A stretch of DNA of 64,000 nt. Source: Tubiluchus corallicola (taxonomy: Eukaryota; Priapulida; Priapulimorpha; Priapulimorphida; Tubiluchidae). A program made the position numbers and the translations under genes. The notes beneath the pieces are model-generated. The model was not told the DNA's origin, did no database searches, and saw nothing but the letters and a program-made list of their open reading frames with translations. Shown piece after piece: positions 41,687 through 55,245 of the stretch; the stretch's first letter is position 1, and every line of letters starts with the position of its first letter. The stretch covers positions 1 to 64,000 of the forward strand of contig JAQGDQ010000681.1 of assembly GCA_030141605.1 (NCBI GenBank), read 5' to 3'.

Positions 41687-44600
41687 TCATAGCTCGTCAT
41701 TGTAAACCGTTATATACGTATTTAACACTTCCGTACTGAGCTGGCGTAGCTGTTCGAAGTAGTCATCATCATCACCGTGGTCGTCAGCATCGTGCAAATT
41801 TTCATAAAAATGTACGAGATCTCTGAGAGATGCTATCACCTGAAATAATGATAAAAAATCAATAAATGAAAAATCGCTGAGCTTCAGACACGGGTAATAC
41901 TCGATTATGAAAGTCAAGACAAAAATATGTCTCGTTAACTTAAAATGGCAATCTCGTGGTTTAGTGTATTTTAAATCCACAGATGTCGCCACGGTCTTGT
42001 GAAAATTAATTCGTTTTTATGTCTAGCAATGCTTAACAGTGTATTGCATTTATGTCAATAAATGAAAAGTCACTTTTGACGAGCGTGGAGGCAACAGACT
42101 TGGTCAATGCATATCTGTTAAACCTGCAGCTTGTCGGAAATAGCTGCCCAAATCAAAGTGATTATTTAACGTTTTGCTGTATCAGTCTAGCAAACGTATT
42201 AAGCCATGGTTAAATGAAATTACTTTTCTGCTGTACAAAGTATTGTAAACATGTTAGGTTAGGCTATGCAAAAGCCAAGTGAACGACAAATTTACAGTCC
42301 ATGAATTCTGTAATTAAAAATAAATTCAAGAAACTAGTTTTCAGAAATAGGCCTATGTGAGCCGGTTTAGGAAATCATGCAAGTGTACACAAGATTAAGC
42401 TACTCACTAAGCTAAGTTGGAGTGCCTGAAGAGGGCGCTTTTCTTAATTTTATCCAATTAAATCGCTTATAAATGTCGAGACAACTACCATGACTGGATA
42501 GCCGAGGTCGTCCTCAATAGAATAGTACCTAATTTGTTAGCATTTAGTTTTGCTTGTGCACATACAGTAGCAAAAACACGTCTTAGAAGACCCATTTTGA
42601 ATGGTGCGGTCCTCAGGGAGTTAATAAACTCTTCGAGACGTTGTTGTTGGCATCCTTCTGTCTCGGAAGACAATGGAGTGTGCGCGAAGAGAGTCAGTTA
42701 TTGATCACATTGATGGAGCTACAGCGTCGACTGTGACTGAGCGGTCCGATCCTTGAACCACTGGAGTGGCCTCTCCAAGGCACATGCCTGGGCAAGGTGT
42801 ATGGAGATCCTGAGTTGCCCAGACAACAGGAACCCCCTCTCTTCCTCCCTGTTGTAGTCCAAAGGAAAGCGGAGCGATACATTTGGCACCAGGTTGGCTA
42901 CAGGAGCTGCCAGAGTCAGTGAGCATGCTGCACTGGTCTGCCTTCGGGGCTCCACTCCTGATTTAGAAGGTTTACGCCTCTACACATGGCCGTTGGGTCA
43001 CTTTACCTCCTCCGCCCTCTAACCGTTGGCTGCTTGTGCAGCTCCTCCGCCTAGTGTCGAGATACAGTGTGGGCATCCCGCGAGCCTACAGCACCTGATA
43101 TTCCTAGGCGGTCACCCATCCAAGTACTAACCAAGGTCCATGTTGCTTAACTTCGGTGATCAACGTGATATGGCCGTAGTTTTCCAAGACATTACCTTCA
43201 GAAATGACATTTAAAAACCAAATAAAATACAATTTCAGTCTGAGTGCTTTAACTCGACAACACCAAAGGCAGGAATCAAACAAGTTCTCGACACAGTTGT
43301 GATTTGCCAGCCGTGACTCCAAATGAGTTCTGATGAAGAGAGAACTCTCACAACACAAAAATGCTTGGACCAGAATCTTCCATAAGGCATCTGTAACTTG
43401 AAAAACACGCTTCTGGAAACCTTCCATGTGTCACATGTATTTATTTTAATTCCATACATGTCGTGTCAAATCTATTAAAAAAATCAGCACACATGTATCT
43501 GTAAACTGTAACGATGGCGAAATTCCATTTGTTTTCACCCCACACCTGTAATGTAATGGTTCTGTCCATTACAAAGCCATTGCATACTGGCCAGTACAAA
43601 TACGTTGGGATGTAATGGTTCCAGTGGTCTGGTAGGTGCTTTTTACCATCTCAGCACCTGTTCCGCTGGCATGGAGGAAGCAACAAGAACAACATGGCAG
43701 TTTACAATCAAATTTTTGCTGTTCTTGCACATTTATCTCATGATTTTCTGTAAATTCAACGGACCGTGCATATCAGCACCTCCCGGTTTCAATACAATCT
43801 TTTCTATACATGAATTCACAATCCCCTTAGTCGATATCTAGAGAAACTTACGAAGCTCTGTTTACACACCAGTCTCATTTGGCGCTTGGCCGTTGTACCT
43901 CTAACAAGGCTGACCAGGGGCTACTACAACAGATACAAACAAACTTCTGTCATATTAGCAGGCACACTTTGACCAAGGGCAGTTAGTAGCTGTAAAACAT
44001 GTGCAGCCTATTTACACATACCATAAGTCCCTTTCACACTTGATATACTCTGAGGTCTTGTTAGCCCAACTGGGCTCTGATGCATATATATTGGGCTAAC
44101 ACTGTTGAACAACCAAAGTTTAAAAGTGCAAGTGATAAGAGCTCTGTATCATAAGAACATTTTTACACCAATATAGGACATGTGAACGTATCAGTTGAGA
44201 GGTTCTCTCTTGCGAAGAAGAGAGTGGAAGCAACATGTCATCAACGAGTGACGGTGTTGCCGTGACGGCAGCGAAAATGGCCACTGCACTGAATAGTTTA
44301 ACTAACAGGTTAGACAAGCATCTCGACAAAAGTGCAGATGTCATTCAAAAACTTGCCACAACTTTCAAAGAACAACCCGAAATCAATCCGCCGGATTTCT
44401 TCGAAGATCTGCAAGGTGTGAGAATGCCCGTGATTCACATGTTTGCTGATCTGTTTAAAAGTCTGGGCGTTTTTACGTCGGCAGAAGTGGAAGACCTATG
44501 GAAACCACTCTACAGCCAGCCAGGTGTGCGGGAAGCCGTCGACGAATTCATCGAAATCCAAGATCGCTACCACGACACATTCAAAGACTTCAAAATTCCC

Positions 44601-47600
44601 CTACCAAGGGATCAATCAAAACTTGGCGAAGACGGACCAATCGATATACCACTGGTGAACCCAAGAACTGGTGAACAGTCAAGCATAAGAGATTACATTG
44701 GAGAGTGGAGCCTGCTTGTTATATTGCTGAGGCATTACCTGTGAAATCCGTGACGCCAGCACGTTGCAGCGGTCAGAGACAACTTGGAGAAATTCGCGGC
44801 TAAAAACACGAAGATTCTCCTGATACGTCACGAAGACGTGGAGCGTGCGCGGCTGTTTCTGGAGCAGGAGAAATGCGGATTTGACATGCTGGTCGACACC
44901 AAGAGAGATGTGTTTCACTTCTTCGGAATGGGTCGTTCAATGAACCACGCCGTGGGAAATTTGAAGTCAATGGAATTCTACAGCGGGGGCATCGCGAAGA
45001 CGGGCAAATATCCGGGCGTGGAAGACATTTTAGAAGTACCGGATGATGTTGACATCTTCCAAATGGCGGGTGATTTCCTGCTGGACAGCAATGGGAAGCT
45101 GGTGTGGTTATACAGAGCACCCGGTGCTACGGTGCGACCTTCTGTAGAAGAGATATTGGATGCTATATCGATTAATGTGAAGTAGAAGAATCACCGAGCT
45201 GGTTTCGTTAACTTTAGGGGTGAGCATTGAACGTTCCGAATTCAATTCAGTTTTTTTAGTTTGAACTCAACTGGAACCTAAAATTATAAATTCGAATGGT
45301 TCATCACTTTGCTGTACAAATGCTGTTTATCAACGAAACGTCACAACAATTTAGCAGCAATTATTCTGCAGTTTTTTAAAAAATTATTGGTGTTTTTACT
45401 GCAGAAGAAAATCAAGTAAAATGCAAGTTTCTAGGAATCAACATGTCTTGAGCGAAGATCGTTTCGGCTACTGAAGCCACTATCAAACTATAAATGAAGC
45501 CAAATAGAAGAATAAATGATACACGAATGATACAAAGGCACAAAATGAAACTACAAAACAACAGATTAGAATATAACTTATTAAAATAAACCAGGTTTTA
45601 TCAGAAGAGAAATTGCAGAGAAATGTACAAAATGTTTTACCTGACACGTGAGAACCAAAAAAGAACACAACAATTAATCCATGTTTACATAATGAAGAAC
45701 CTCAGCTGTAACCATTACAAGAATAAAACACAACTTCTACATTTTGCACAATTTACAACAAGTGGGATCTGCAATAAGGGAAACCATCAGCAATTCAATG
45801 TGAAAGTGATATGAGATTTCTTCTCTTACAGCCTGGTTTATTTTGATGAGTTAAATTCTAATCTGTTGTTTTGTAGTTTCAGTTTGTGCCTTTGTTCCAT
45901 TAATGTATTATTTATTTTTCTTTTTGGCTTCATTTATAGTTTGATAATGGCTTCAATAGGCAAAGTGAATGTCGCTCAATAAACATGTTGAAAACGCATG
46001 ACCTTTGTGAGACAGCTTTGCCTTGATGTTTCGAAAGTTTATTCAAAAAAAAAACTTCAATACTAAATTCGGATTTGAAAAACTTAAAGTTTGGTTTCAT
46101 TCGAGTTCAAAAGTCACAATTTCGATTCGAATTCGGTTTCCGGCGAAGATGCTCACCCTAGTTAACTTAACAATGTGATTTCAAACAGTTCATGAACGCG
46201 ATTGGTTAAATGGATTCCAAACCTTTTGCGGGAGACAGTTGTTTAAATCACGTGCAGTTTGCGGGATTTTTGTCGTACATTTTCGCACTAAATTTAACAC
46301 ACAACATTTTTGCAAATCTCACATTCTCTGTTAAATTAATGTTATCCATACTTAACATGATTGTTTGTGCGTACATGGTGCACAAAAGGGAAGTAAACAC
46401 TGTTTGGGCACGTACATATGTCTTATTTTAAGTAGGTGAAGGAAAAATATTGAGTCAATTAAGCGAAGTTATTTGAGTCAATTACCGATAGTTTTTATGT
46501 ATATTTGAATAGAAGCGTTCAAGGCGTTTCTGAGTCAAATAAGTGATTGACTATATTAACAGTGAGTCTATTAAGCAGCACCTACTGTATTTCAGTTGTT
46601 AAACTTGTCAATGAAATTGACATAGTAGCAAGAACTAAGAATAAAATGATGACGTCATTGCTAAAAAAAGATTTATTTTATCTTTACATTATAATGAACC
46701 AACCACAATGCCAAAAATGCAAACTCATCAATTACCAATTTCAAATTCAAATTCAAAATTGTTAAATTTAAGTTGATTATTGGCAGTTCAGAGGCGGAAA
46801 ATCTTACAAATGTCCCATGCAGTTGGCGAATCAAACGCAAAGATTTTTAGAGAAGTATCTAATATCGAGATATTCACGTGGGGGGGGGGGGAGGTGATGT
46901 TTGCAGCAAAGGACCACAGAGCCCCACTTCAACTTTATTAGAATTTTCACCACTTACAGTCAACCTCGGGTACAAGGTACTCGCTCATAAGGGACACTCG
47001 TTTATAAGGAACCACCAACACCAGTCCCGATTATTCGTAACGTTTTTCCTATGTAAAAATCTTCGTATATAAGGTACTCGGATAATAGGGACTTTTGGTT
47101 CTAAAGGACGATATCTTTAGGTCCCGCGTAAAAGAAACCCAGGTAAATTACCTCACACATAATGGACCCTATGATCAAAGCGAAATTGATAGATTTTTAA
47201 CCTCAATTTTTCGCAAACCCGACCTTTGAACAGCTCGGTTTCCGCGGTGACATACATCTCGCATCACTGAATGAGCTTCCTACATACCGTTTGCACTGAA
47301 TGTGTAGCAATAATATATTAAAATATGGGTAAAAGTACAGAAAAGTACAGGTCTAGATAAACCCTCGGTCTGGCTCAACTTCAGCTATAAGGGACATAGG
47401 ATATAAGGGACGGTTTTTTCCAGCCCCGACGTGTCCCTTATACCCGAGGTTGACTGTAGATATTATGTAATTCCAATTTTACATCATATAGCTTGCTATG
47501 ACAGAACTTTTTGGACTTCATATTAAAATGCTAGTATGTCTATAGCAGTTGTTAGTGGACTGTTTATTTTGGAACATCCTGTGGAAGTTGGAATTGTACA

Positions 47601-50600
47601 TTGTAATTAGGTGCTGCCATCTATGTGCTAATCTTGTTACATTCTACCAGCTGACTTACCTTCGGTATAATTGTATGGTCCAGTGACTACATACACACTG
47701 GTCCTCTCCCTATCTAAAATCAATGGTTGTTGTGAAGCCTGTGCAACTCTGCATAGGTCAAGTTCTATACCTGTATACAGGCTGTGAAACAGGTTTTACT
47801 GACTGTTTTTGCTTTCTAGTTTTGCTCAATGTTCAGTGCAGCAGTTTTGCTGCTCATGTTTTCTGTAGTTCAATAAACACTTTTCTGTTGTGTGCAGTGC
47901 AAATATTTATTACAGATTTTTGGTTCCTATTCATACTTCTCTGTGTCTAAACTCAATCATAACAAAGTGACTGAACAAACAACTTCAAAAATTGCACATC
48001 CTGTACAATTACATTTTATAGTAACAATTGCAACAGCATCACACCTCGGGTTGTTGATAATGACACACCGTCGGCGTCAGGTATGTGAGCGCACGCAGCA
48101 CACGTTCCTTCATGTCGTGCGAAGCGCCATCTATGAGCAACATCTTCGGAACTAAGTTGCACCAACCGTTCAAAAAGATCGCCCCTTCTAAGTCGGCACT
48201 AAAAATGAAAAAACAAATTTTGGAAAGCGTCTAAGTATATTTGCAAAGAGACGGATCATTGATGTTTATTACTGAAATATTTATTTAGACCACAGAAAGT
48301 GACTATATGTAATTTATGTGGAGAGAGAAGGCAATTGTAAAATACATAAATAAGTATATGAACAACGTAAGTTATTATTAATTAATTTCCATATAGTCTA
48401 CATAATTTTATATCAATTCTTAGTTATAGCAACACATTTAATCATACAACTAAATGTTAATAATCAATATCAATTCTAGTATCAATTGTATTTCAGAATA
48501 AAGAAACTTTTGGTCAATACGTTAAACTGGTGATTTGTATCCATTTCATAGACAAATGCGAAATCGGTGCGAATTCAGTATGGCGCTGAGAAGTACACGA
48601 ATGAAAGACGTTACTACGATGGTGTTTAATGAGACGATCATGATACTGCCTCTAGAACATAGTTATGGTAATTCTAAAATATAAAACAAAGGAAAGATGA
48701 ATTGAAAATTAAATGTGTGCTCGCAAATCAAAACCGTTCACAAGTCGGCCAATTTAAAACTGTGTTACGATGCTTCAAAGTAGAATGCACCAATAATTTG
48801 GTCAAATGTCGATTTTTTATGAAAACGAATGCTAAAAATGGTGGAATTTTATATTCTAGCATCAAATTATCAGGAAAATGTCTAAAAATACCAAAAATGT
48901 AATTTTATAATTCGTTACCGACTTTTCTGTCTAGAAACAAGCACTGCAATTGTAAAAAAACTTTTATTTTCAAACTCTGATTGTAGCTCGCAGAAGCAGC
49001 CATTTTGCTTCGGGTTTTTTCTAATGACAAGACCAGATCATCCTCAAGAAGACCCATCTGCTGGATTTAAACACAACTTCAACTTGTTCTTACAAGGTCC
49101 TCAGCAACCAGCACTTGTGCGGTTGGCAAGTGTTTTGTAGAAACGTGACAAAAAACAATGGCTGACTTTAACAATGATTTTCTCAAGATTATGTTTTTCA
49201 GTGCATAGCCTGCACCTCAACTTCAACGTGGATTATCTTAGCTTAGAAATAACATAGAGCGATGAACTTGGTATCAAAATGATCCTCACGAAATGGAGAT
49301 TCAGGATGTGAATAACTAGAAAAATTTAATTGCTGACTCATGGATGATTTTGCTATGCAAGCACACATATTGCAATTGTAATTTTAAGAATGAGCAAAAT
49401 ACCGTTCATGTTGTTTTATCAAGTCAAACAAATCCTTAGTCTTCATCAGCTGCCTCTCGTACCTCTCCCGAGCCGAGCTTCTCTCTGCCAGTAGGTCGGT
49501 GACAAGAACCACCGCTTTCGTCTGCAGCTTCATAAGCGATGCATCGTGAAGAAGATCAGTCAGCACCTGAAATGAAGTGATTGAAAGTTCAGGACGCGCT
49601 ACACTGCAATCCCACCACCAAGGCCGGTTTTAAGCCAATCTGATTTCATTCAGTGTCCGATTTGATCATGACAATTTTCTGAAGGATTTATAAAAAGTGA
49701 AGATCAATTATCAGTGATGTTAACTTGAATATCGTCCTCAAGTATCATCCTACTAAATTGATACCAAACATTCCACGCACAGTGATTGCTTCAAAGGATC
49801 ATATAAAAAGAAAGAGCACAGCCCCCAGGACTGAGCCTTGAGGCAGACCAAAGTGGAGATGGTGATGTGCGTAGAACCTAGAGTGCTTCGTCATCTCATG
49901 AGCTGAATCTTCACAAGCCAGTCTTCCTGTCCTTTTGAACATTCAGAGGGCCTCCAAGAGGGGGCCCAGCACACACGCTCGAGCAGAGAACGCTACGATG
50001 AATTAATGAGCGTCCAGTTTACACAAAGTTTCTTGATACTGTGAACGTAGTCAAACGATTCAGTCTGTCGTCGTATTTCTACGTTTCGATGTTTTTACTG
50101 ATCTTTTGTTTAGTTGTTTTGTAATTTCAGTTTGTCATCTCTTTTTAGAAGGTACAGGCACAAACAGTATGTTGGTAATTATCTTAACTTGTATCAAAAT
50201 ATTAAATATTTCATAGACGGTTTTAATTTCTATGACATATCATTGTGGCTGATGATGGAGCTCCAAACTCTCAATGCTTTTTGGTTGGTGCTGGATTACT
50301 ACACGAAGCATAAAGCATCAATCCAGGGATGAGAATAACAAATTGCAAAAAAAGTCTGAAACAAATTGCAATTTTGTGACAATAGAGAGCCTCTAAGTGG
50401 ACTTTTTAAATTATGCTTTGGTATTTCGGTTGTTTGTGTCTGGAGGCCTCAAAGCTTCACATTAGTCTGCAATGAAGATATGCCGCATTGCCGTAAAAGG
50501 CATGCTACAAATCGTACAGATTATCAAATAAACGATATTTACGCTTTATTTGAACTATTTTAGCCAAAATTTTTCAGCGATTTTTAACATCTAGGAGATA

Positions 50601-53600
50601 AAAGGTAAACTGGATGAATACCTCGAAAAATGCTACTGAAAGTTTCGGTTACGATTTCGACGAAAACGAGGTTCAACCCCGAAAAATTTTGTTAACGAAT
50701 TTATGCGATTTACAAAAATCTGCAAATTAGGCATCGCACTTCCTAGCACTTTCCCTGCCCCTAACCCCCCACACCCGCACACAATCAGCATTACCTGCCC
50801 AGGGTAATATCCTAAAAAAATATAGGACATTTTTTGAAAAAGATATACGAATTATAGGACATTTTCAAAAAATATATGAATTACAGGACATTTTCAAAAA
50901 AATATACGAATTATAGGACAAGTACGAGCCCTGCTGCCCTGCGCAGTAACAAGGACCATAACATTATTATCATTGGCCTTAGTAATATACTTACAGCAAC
51001 ACCACCATATTCAACAAACTTCTCCTGAGACAGCGGAAAATGTCGAACGAGACACGAAAGGGCGTACAGCATGCGACTCCGTTCCGTATCCCCCGGCTGC
51101 GCGGAGAGGTGAAACAGGAGCGTGTGCAAAATGCCCTCTTCCAGTACAGAAATTTGCACCGGGGGATTGCTAAACAAACAAACAAACAAACAGACAAATG
51201 ACGTCACATTTCAAAAAACTGAATGTTGGGCAGAAAAGTTGAATAATTTTGGGGATTTACACATTCCTACAAACGGAAGGAGTTTACATTTCTCCACACA
51301 ATTTAAATACCCTAACCCTAGCCCTAGCCCTGACCCTAATGCTACCCCATTACCCTACACCTAGCCCCAATTCCATGCTAGCTCAATGCTAACCCTACCC
51401 CTTACCCTAACCTTAACCCCAAACCTAACCTTAACCCTAATCGTAATCCTAACAATAATTCTAATCTTAACCCTAACCCTAATTCTAATCTTAACCCTAA
51501 TCCTAATTCTAATCTTAACCCTAACCCTAACCATAATTCTAATGTTAACCCCAAACCTAACCCTAACCCTAATCCTAATCTTAACCCTAACCCTAATCAT
51601 AACACAACTGCCACCACCGCCACCACTATTACCATCACCATCACAACAACAAAAACAGTAATAGTAACAGCAACAGCAACAGTAACAATAACAACAACAA
51701 CAACAGCAGCAGCAGCAGTAACTGAACCTAAACAAGGTTACAAAATGGTCTGCCGGGCCAAAGAAAACTGATTACAATTCAAGGATATACAAAGATATAC
51801 CGTATTTTCCCGTGTATAAGAGACCCCTTCAATTTTTAGGCAAAAATTCTGGAAAAAAGTTTTTTCAGACGGACATTTTTAGAGGGTAAAGTACAACTTT
51901 TTTCAACTCAGTGCGGTACTGAAAACAAAATAAAACCAGTTAATGTGTTGTAGAAAAAGAGTACTGGTATATATTAAAGTGCGTACCTGCAAACCTGTAA
52001 CAGGAAAAGAGAAAACGAGGAGATAATGCCTGTGTCACGATGCTTGTATTGCTTACAACCGCTTCATAGTCGAACGCGACACGCAAAACAGTTGTAGAGC
52101 ACTTATTTCTTTAAAATCATTAGTGTCACAATTTATGCATCTTATTGAAAAGACTTACTCCCATGTATAAGAGACCCCCTATTTTTAAAGTGAAAATTCT
52201 GAGCAAAAAAGGGTCTCTTATACACGGGAAAATACGGTATATATTTGAGTATATATATATATGTATATCTTTGAGTTGTAATCAGTTTTCTTGGGCGCGG
52301 CAAACCGTTTTGAATATATATTATATATATTTATATATTTATATATATATATATATATAATCAAAAGCGTTTCCTTCGTTAGAAGCATTATAACAAGGTT
52401 TGACTGTACAATCCTGCATAGAACATACCTCTGAAGAGCAGAACCAAGTACAAGAGCAGCCTCTGTTCTCAGCGAGGAATCAGTGCTATTAAGAGCCTTC
52501 TTGATTAGTGGCAAGCCTCCGAATTTGACGAAATCTTGAGCAACATCAATCTGAAAGTGGACGGGATAATTTTAGTTGGAGCAATCCCATTCACCGGGAA
52601 CGACAATACGGTAAAACAATGCTCTAATTTGATGATTATTGTGTAACATAATCCTCTGAACCATAGTCAATGTCGTGTCGCTAAAGTTGTCGCTGGGGTG
52701 CTTTGGGGAGAGCCAACAACCGACATTGGCAAGTTTATCAGACTGTTTTTGTAGTTGCGATGTTCGTGTTAAACAGATAAAATCACTTGATGAAAACATG
52801 GTTTAACTTTGCGATCTGTATTTTACTCAAAATCATAGACTCATAGTCAGTCCACATATATGCAAAAATGGTAAACGTGATCAACAGTAGTAAACAAATG
52901 TTAAAGTAAATCCATCAGCCAATATATCATGGCACCTGAGTCAAAACGTTATTATACCCAAACCACTGTTTAAGCCCATTGCTTGTCCTCTAATCTTGCT
53001 ACCAAGTGTGAAAAACTACTAGATTCACAGAGAAGCCGAGTAACCCAGTTCCATACAAACATATAGCAGTAGCAAGTACATACATATATTGGAAACTACC
53101 AAGTGTACAAACAGATGTCAGCACTGACTTAGTGATAACGAAAAACTAAAGTTTAAAACTACAAATCAAAATTAATAATAAACTGTAAATTAAATGCTCG
53201 CAGTCAACAATTATCGTCAAAGCAAAGTAGGTTAACTATCTAGAACTACATTAAAAAATTTAAGCAGCAGCAAGGGGGGTGGCAACAACAGCAGCAGCAG
53301 CCACAAGTGCCTCGACTGCCGCCGCCGTCAACACCACCACCACCATCACGACAACAACAACAACAACAGCAATAACAGCAGCAGCAGCTGCTACAACTGC
53401 TGCCACCATCACCATCGCAACAACAAAAACAACAACAACAACAATAACAAAAATGACGTTAACAACAACAACAGCAGAAGCTGCTACTACTGCCGCCACT
53501 ACTACCATCACCATCACAACAACAAAAACAGTAACAACAGCAGCAACAGCAAAAACAACAACAGCAGCTGCTACAACTGCCGCCACCACTACTACCATCA

Positions 53601-55201
53601 CCATCACAACAAAAAACAGCAACAGCAGCACCAACAACAACAATAACAAAAACAATGACAACAACAGCAGCAACAGCGGCACCAACGACAACAACAACAA
53701 AAACAGCAACAGCAATAACAACAGCAAAAATAACAACAACAACAACAACAGCAACAACAACAACAACAACAACAACCACAACAACAGCAACAACAACAAT
53801 ACTAATATAAGAAAAAACAACTTGATAACCTGGAAGAAATTTCCCACAATCATTCTAACAATCTCAAACATTAATAAAACTAATAAATTAACTGTGAATT
53901 AATTGCAACTCTGTACTTCGCTACCGACCTGATGCAAGTAGTATTCCAAATCGGTGAAAATTCTCACTTTCTCTGCGACGTCTGTGGACTTGTTGTAGCG
54001 CTGCAAAAGCTCAGTTACAATTTCCTGGTCGGTCCGAACGTCCACTTTCTGGTCCGACAGCATTTTCTTCAGCTCGTCGTAGCTGCGGTGTGAACCGGCC
54101 TTTTCCTATGATATTATAATAAATAAAAACGTGTACTAAGATAATAATGAAGATAATAATAATAAGAAAATTCTTTGTCACACTTTACCGTCTTTATTGG
54201 ATCAGCTCTGTTATTATCGGCACATAACTCAAGAATTACACGCCAACAACCCTACACCTGCTACTATCTACAACCACATTTTTCATAAACTCAGATCAGG
54301 TCATCCATCCAGTAGCATTCTCTTCAATTGTTGCAGAACTATATAAAGTACACTAAACGTTTTGCTAACTGATTGTACGTACAGTTGTATTTTACGTTAT
54401 TATGTAGACTGTCTCTCATTCAAGTACTCATTAATAAACAATTTATGCTAGAATCAACTATGCGTACTGCTGTAATAATTGCAATACTACATTAACCGTA
54501 TTAATTCCATATGTATTGGATTTCTGATTTAAGTAGCAACATTGTACATTACAATGTACAACTTGCACTTTGCGTGGGCGTATAGGATTATGTACATCCA
54601 GAATCGTTTCTGTTATCGTATCCGTGTATGGGTTTTGTAAATTTCAATTAAGTATTAACAAATGAACTAGTCGTATTTTTGAATTAACTATTATGCGTTA
54701 TTACATACTCGAACTAACTAATTGCATATTTCTTCAATGCACATAGTGGAAATACTGTGATCAGTAATAGTTACTGTGTTGCAAATCCACTCAAAATAAA
54801 TAAAGTTATTCCATATATTCAATAAATATATATATACCAAGATGTTGTAGAACAAATATGGCAAAACATTTCATTAGTTATATGGGACCAGTCCTATAGA
54901 ATAGACTAAGCCAAAATTCAAAATGTAGTCACTCCCTTTCAAGTTTTAAAAAAACCGTCAGAAAAGAAATGTTTCAAGAGTATTAAGAGTAACACAGTTT
55001 GATAATGGTAATCACCTGCATTCTTTTTCCACAGTAATCTTAATCAAATGTGACTATGCTCAACAGGTTACTGAACACTTTATAATCATGATCACGGTTT
55101 TCTTAGTTCTCGCTCCATTTCATCATTCATTCACTACTCGCCCTACATCACAGTTTTTCTTAGTTCTTGCTCCATTTCATCTTTCATTCACTACTCCCCC
55201 C

Positions 55202-55245
<44 letters not shown>

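Noticed and set aside
42485-42955. Possible extra SIL1 exon ([16 protein letters not shown])
   Set aside because: The exons at 48045 and 41839 join in phase and align with SIL1 without a gap, and this block belongs to the GC-rich 5S-headed repeat.
44784-45185. Independent gene starting at an internal codon
   Set aside because: The codon at 44784 is TTG, and the frame is the direct continuation of the selenoprotein L frame after two UGA codons.
51361-51735. Frames through (CCCTAA)n and (CAA)n
   Set aside because: Simple-sequence artefact.
53260-53902. Long poly-Thr/Asn and poly-Leu/Val frames on both strands
   Set aside because: They arise from a CAA/CAG/CCA tract inside a SIL1 intron.
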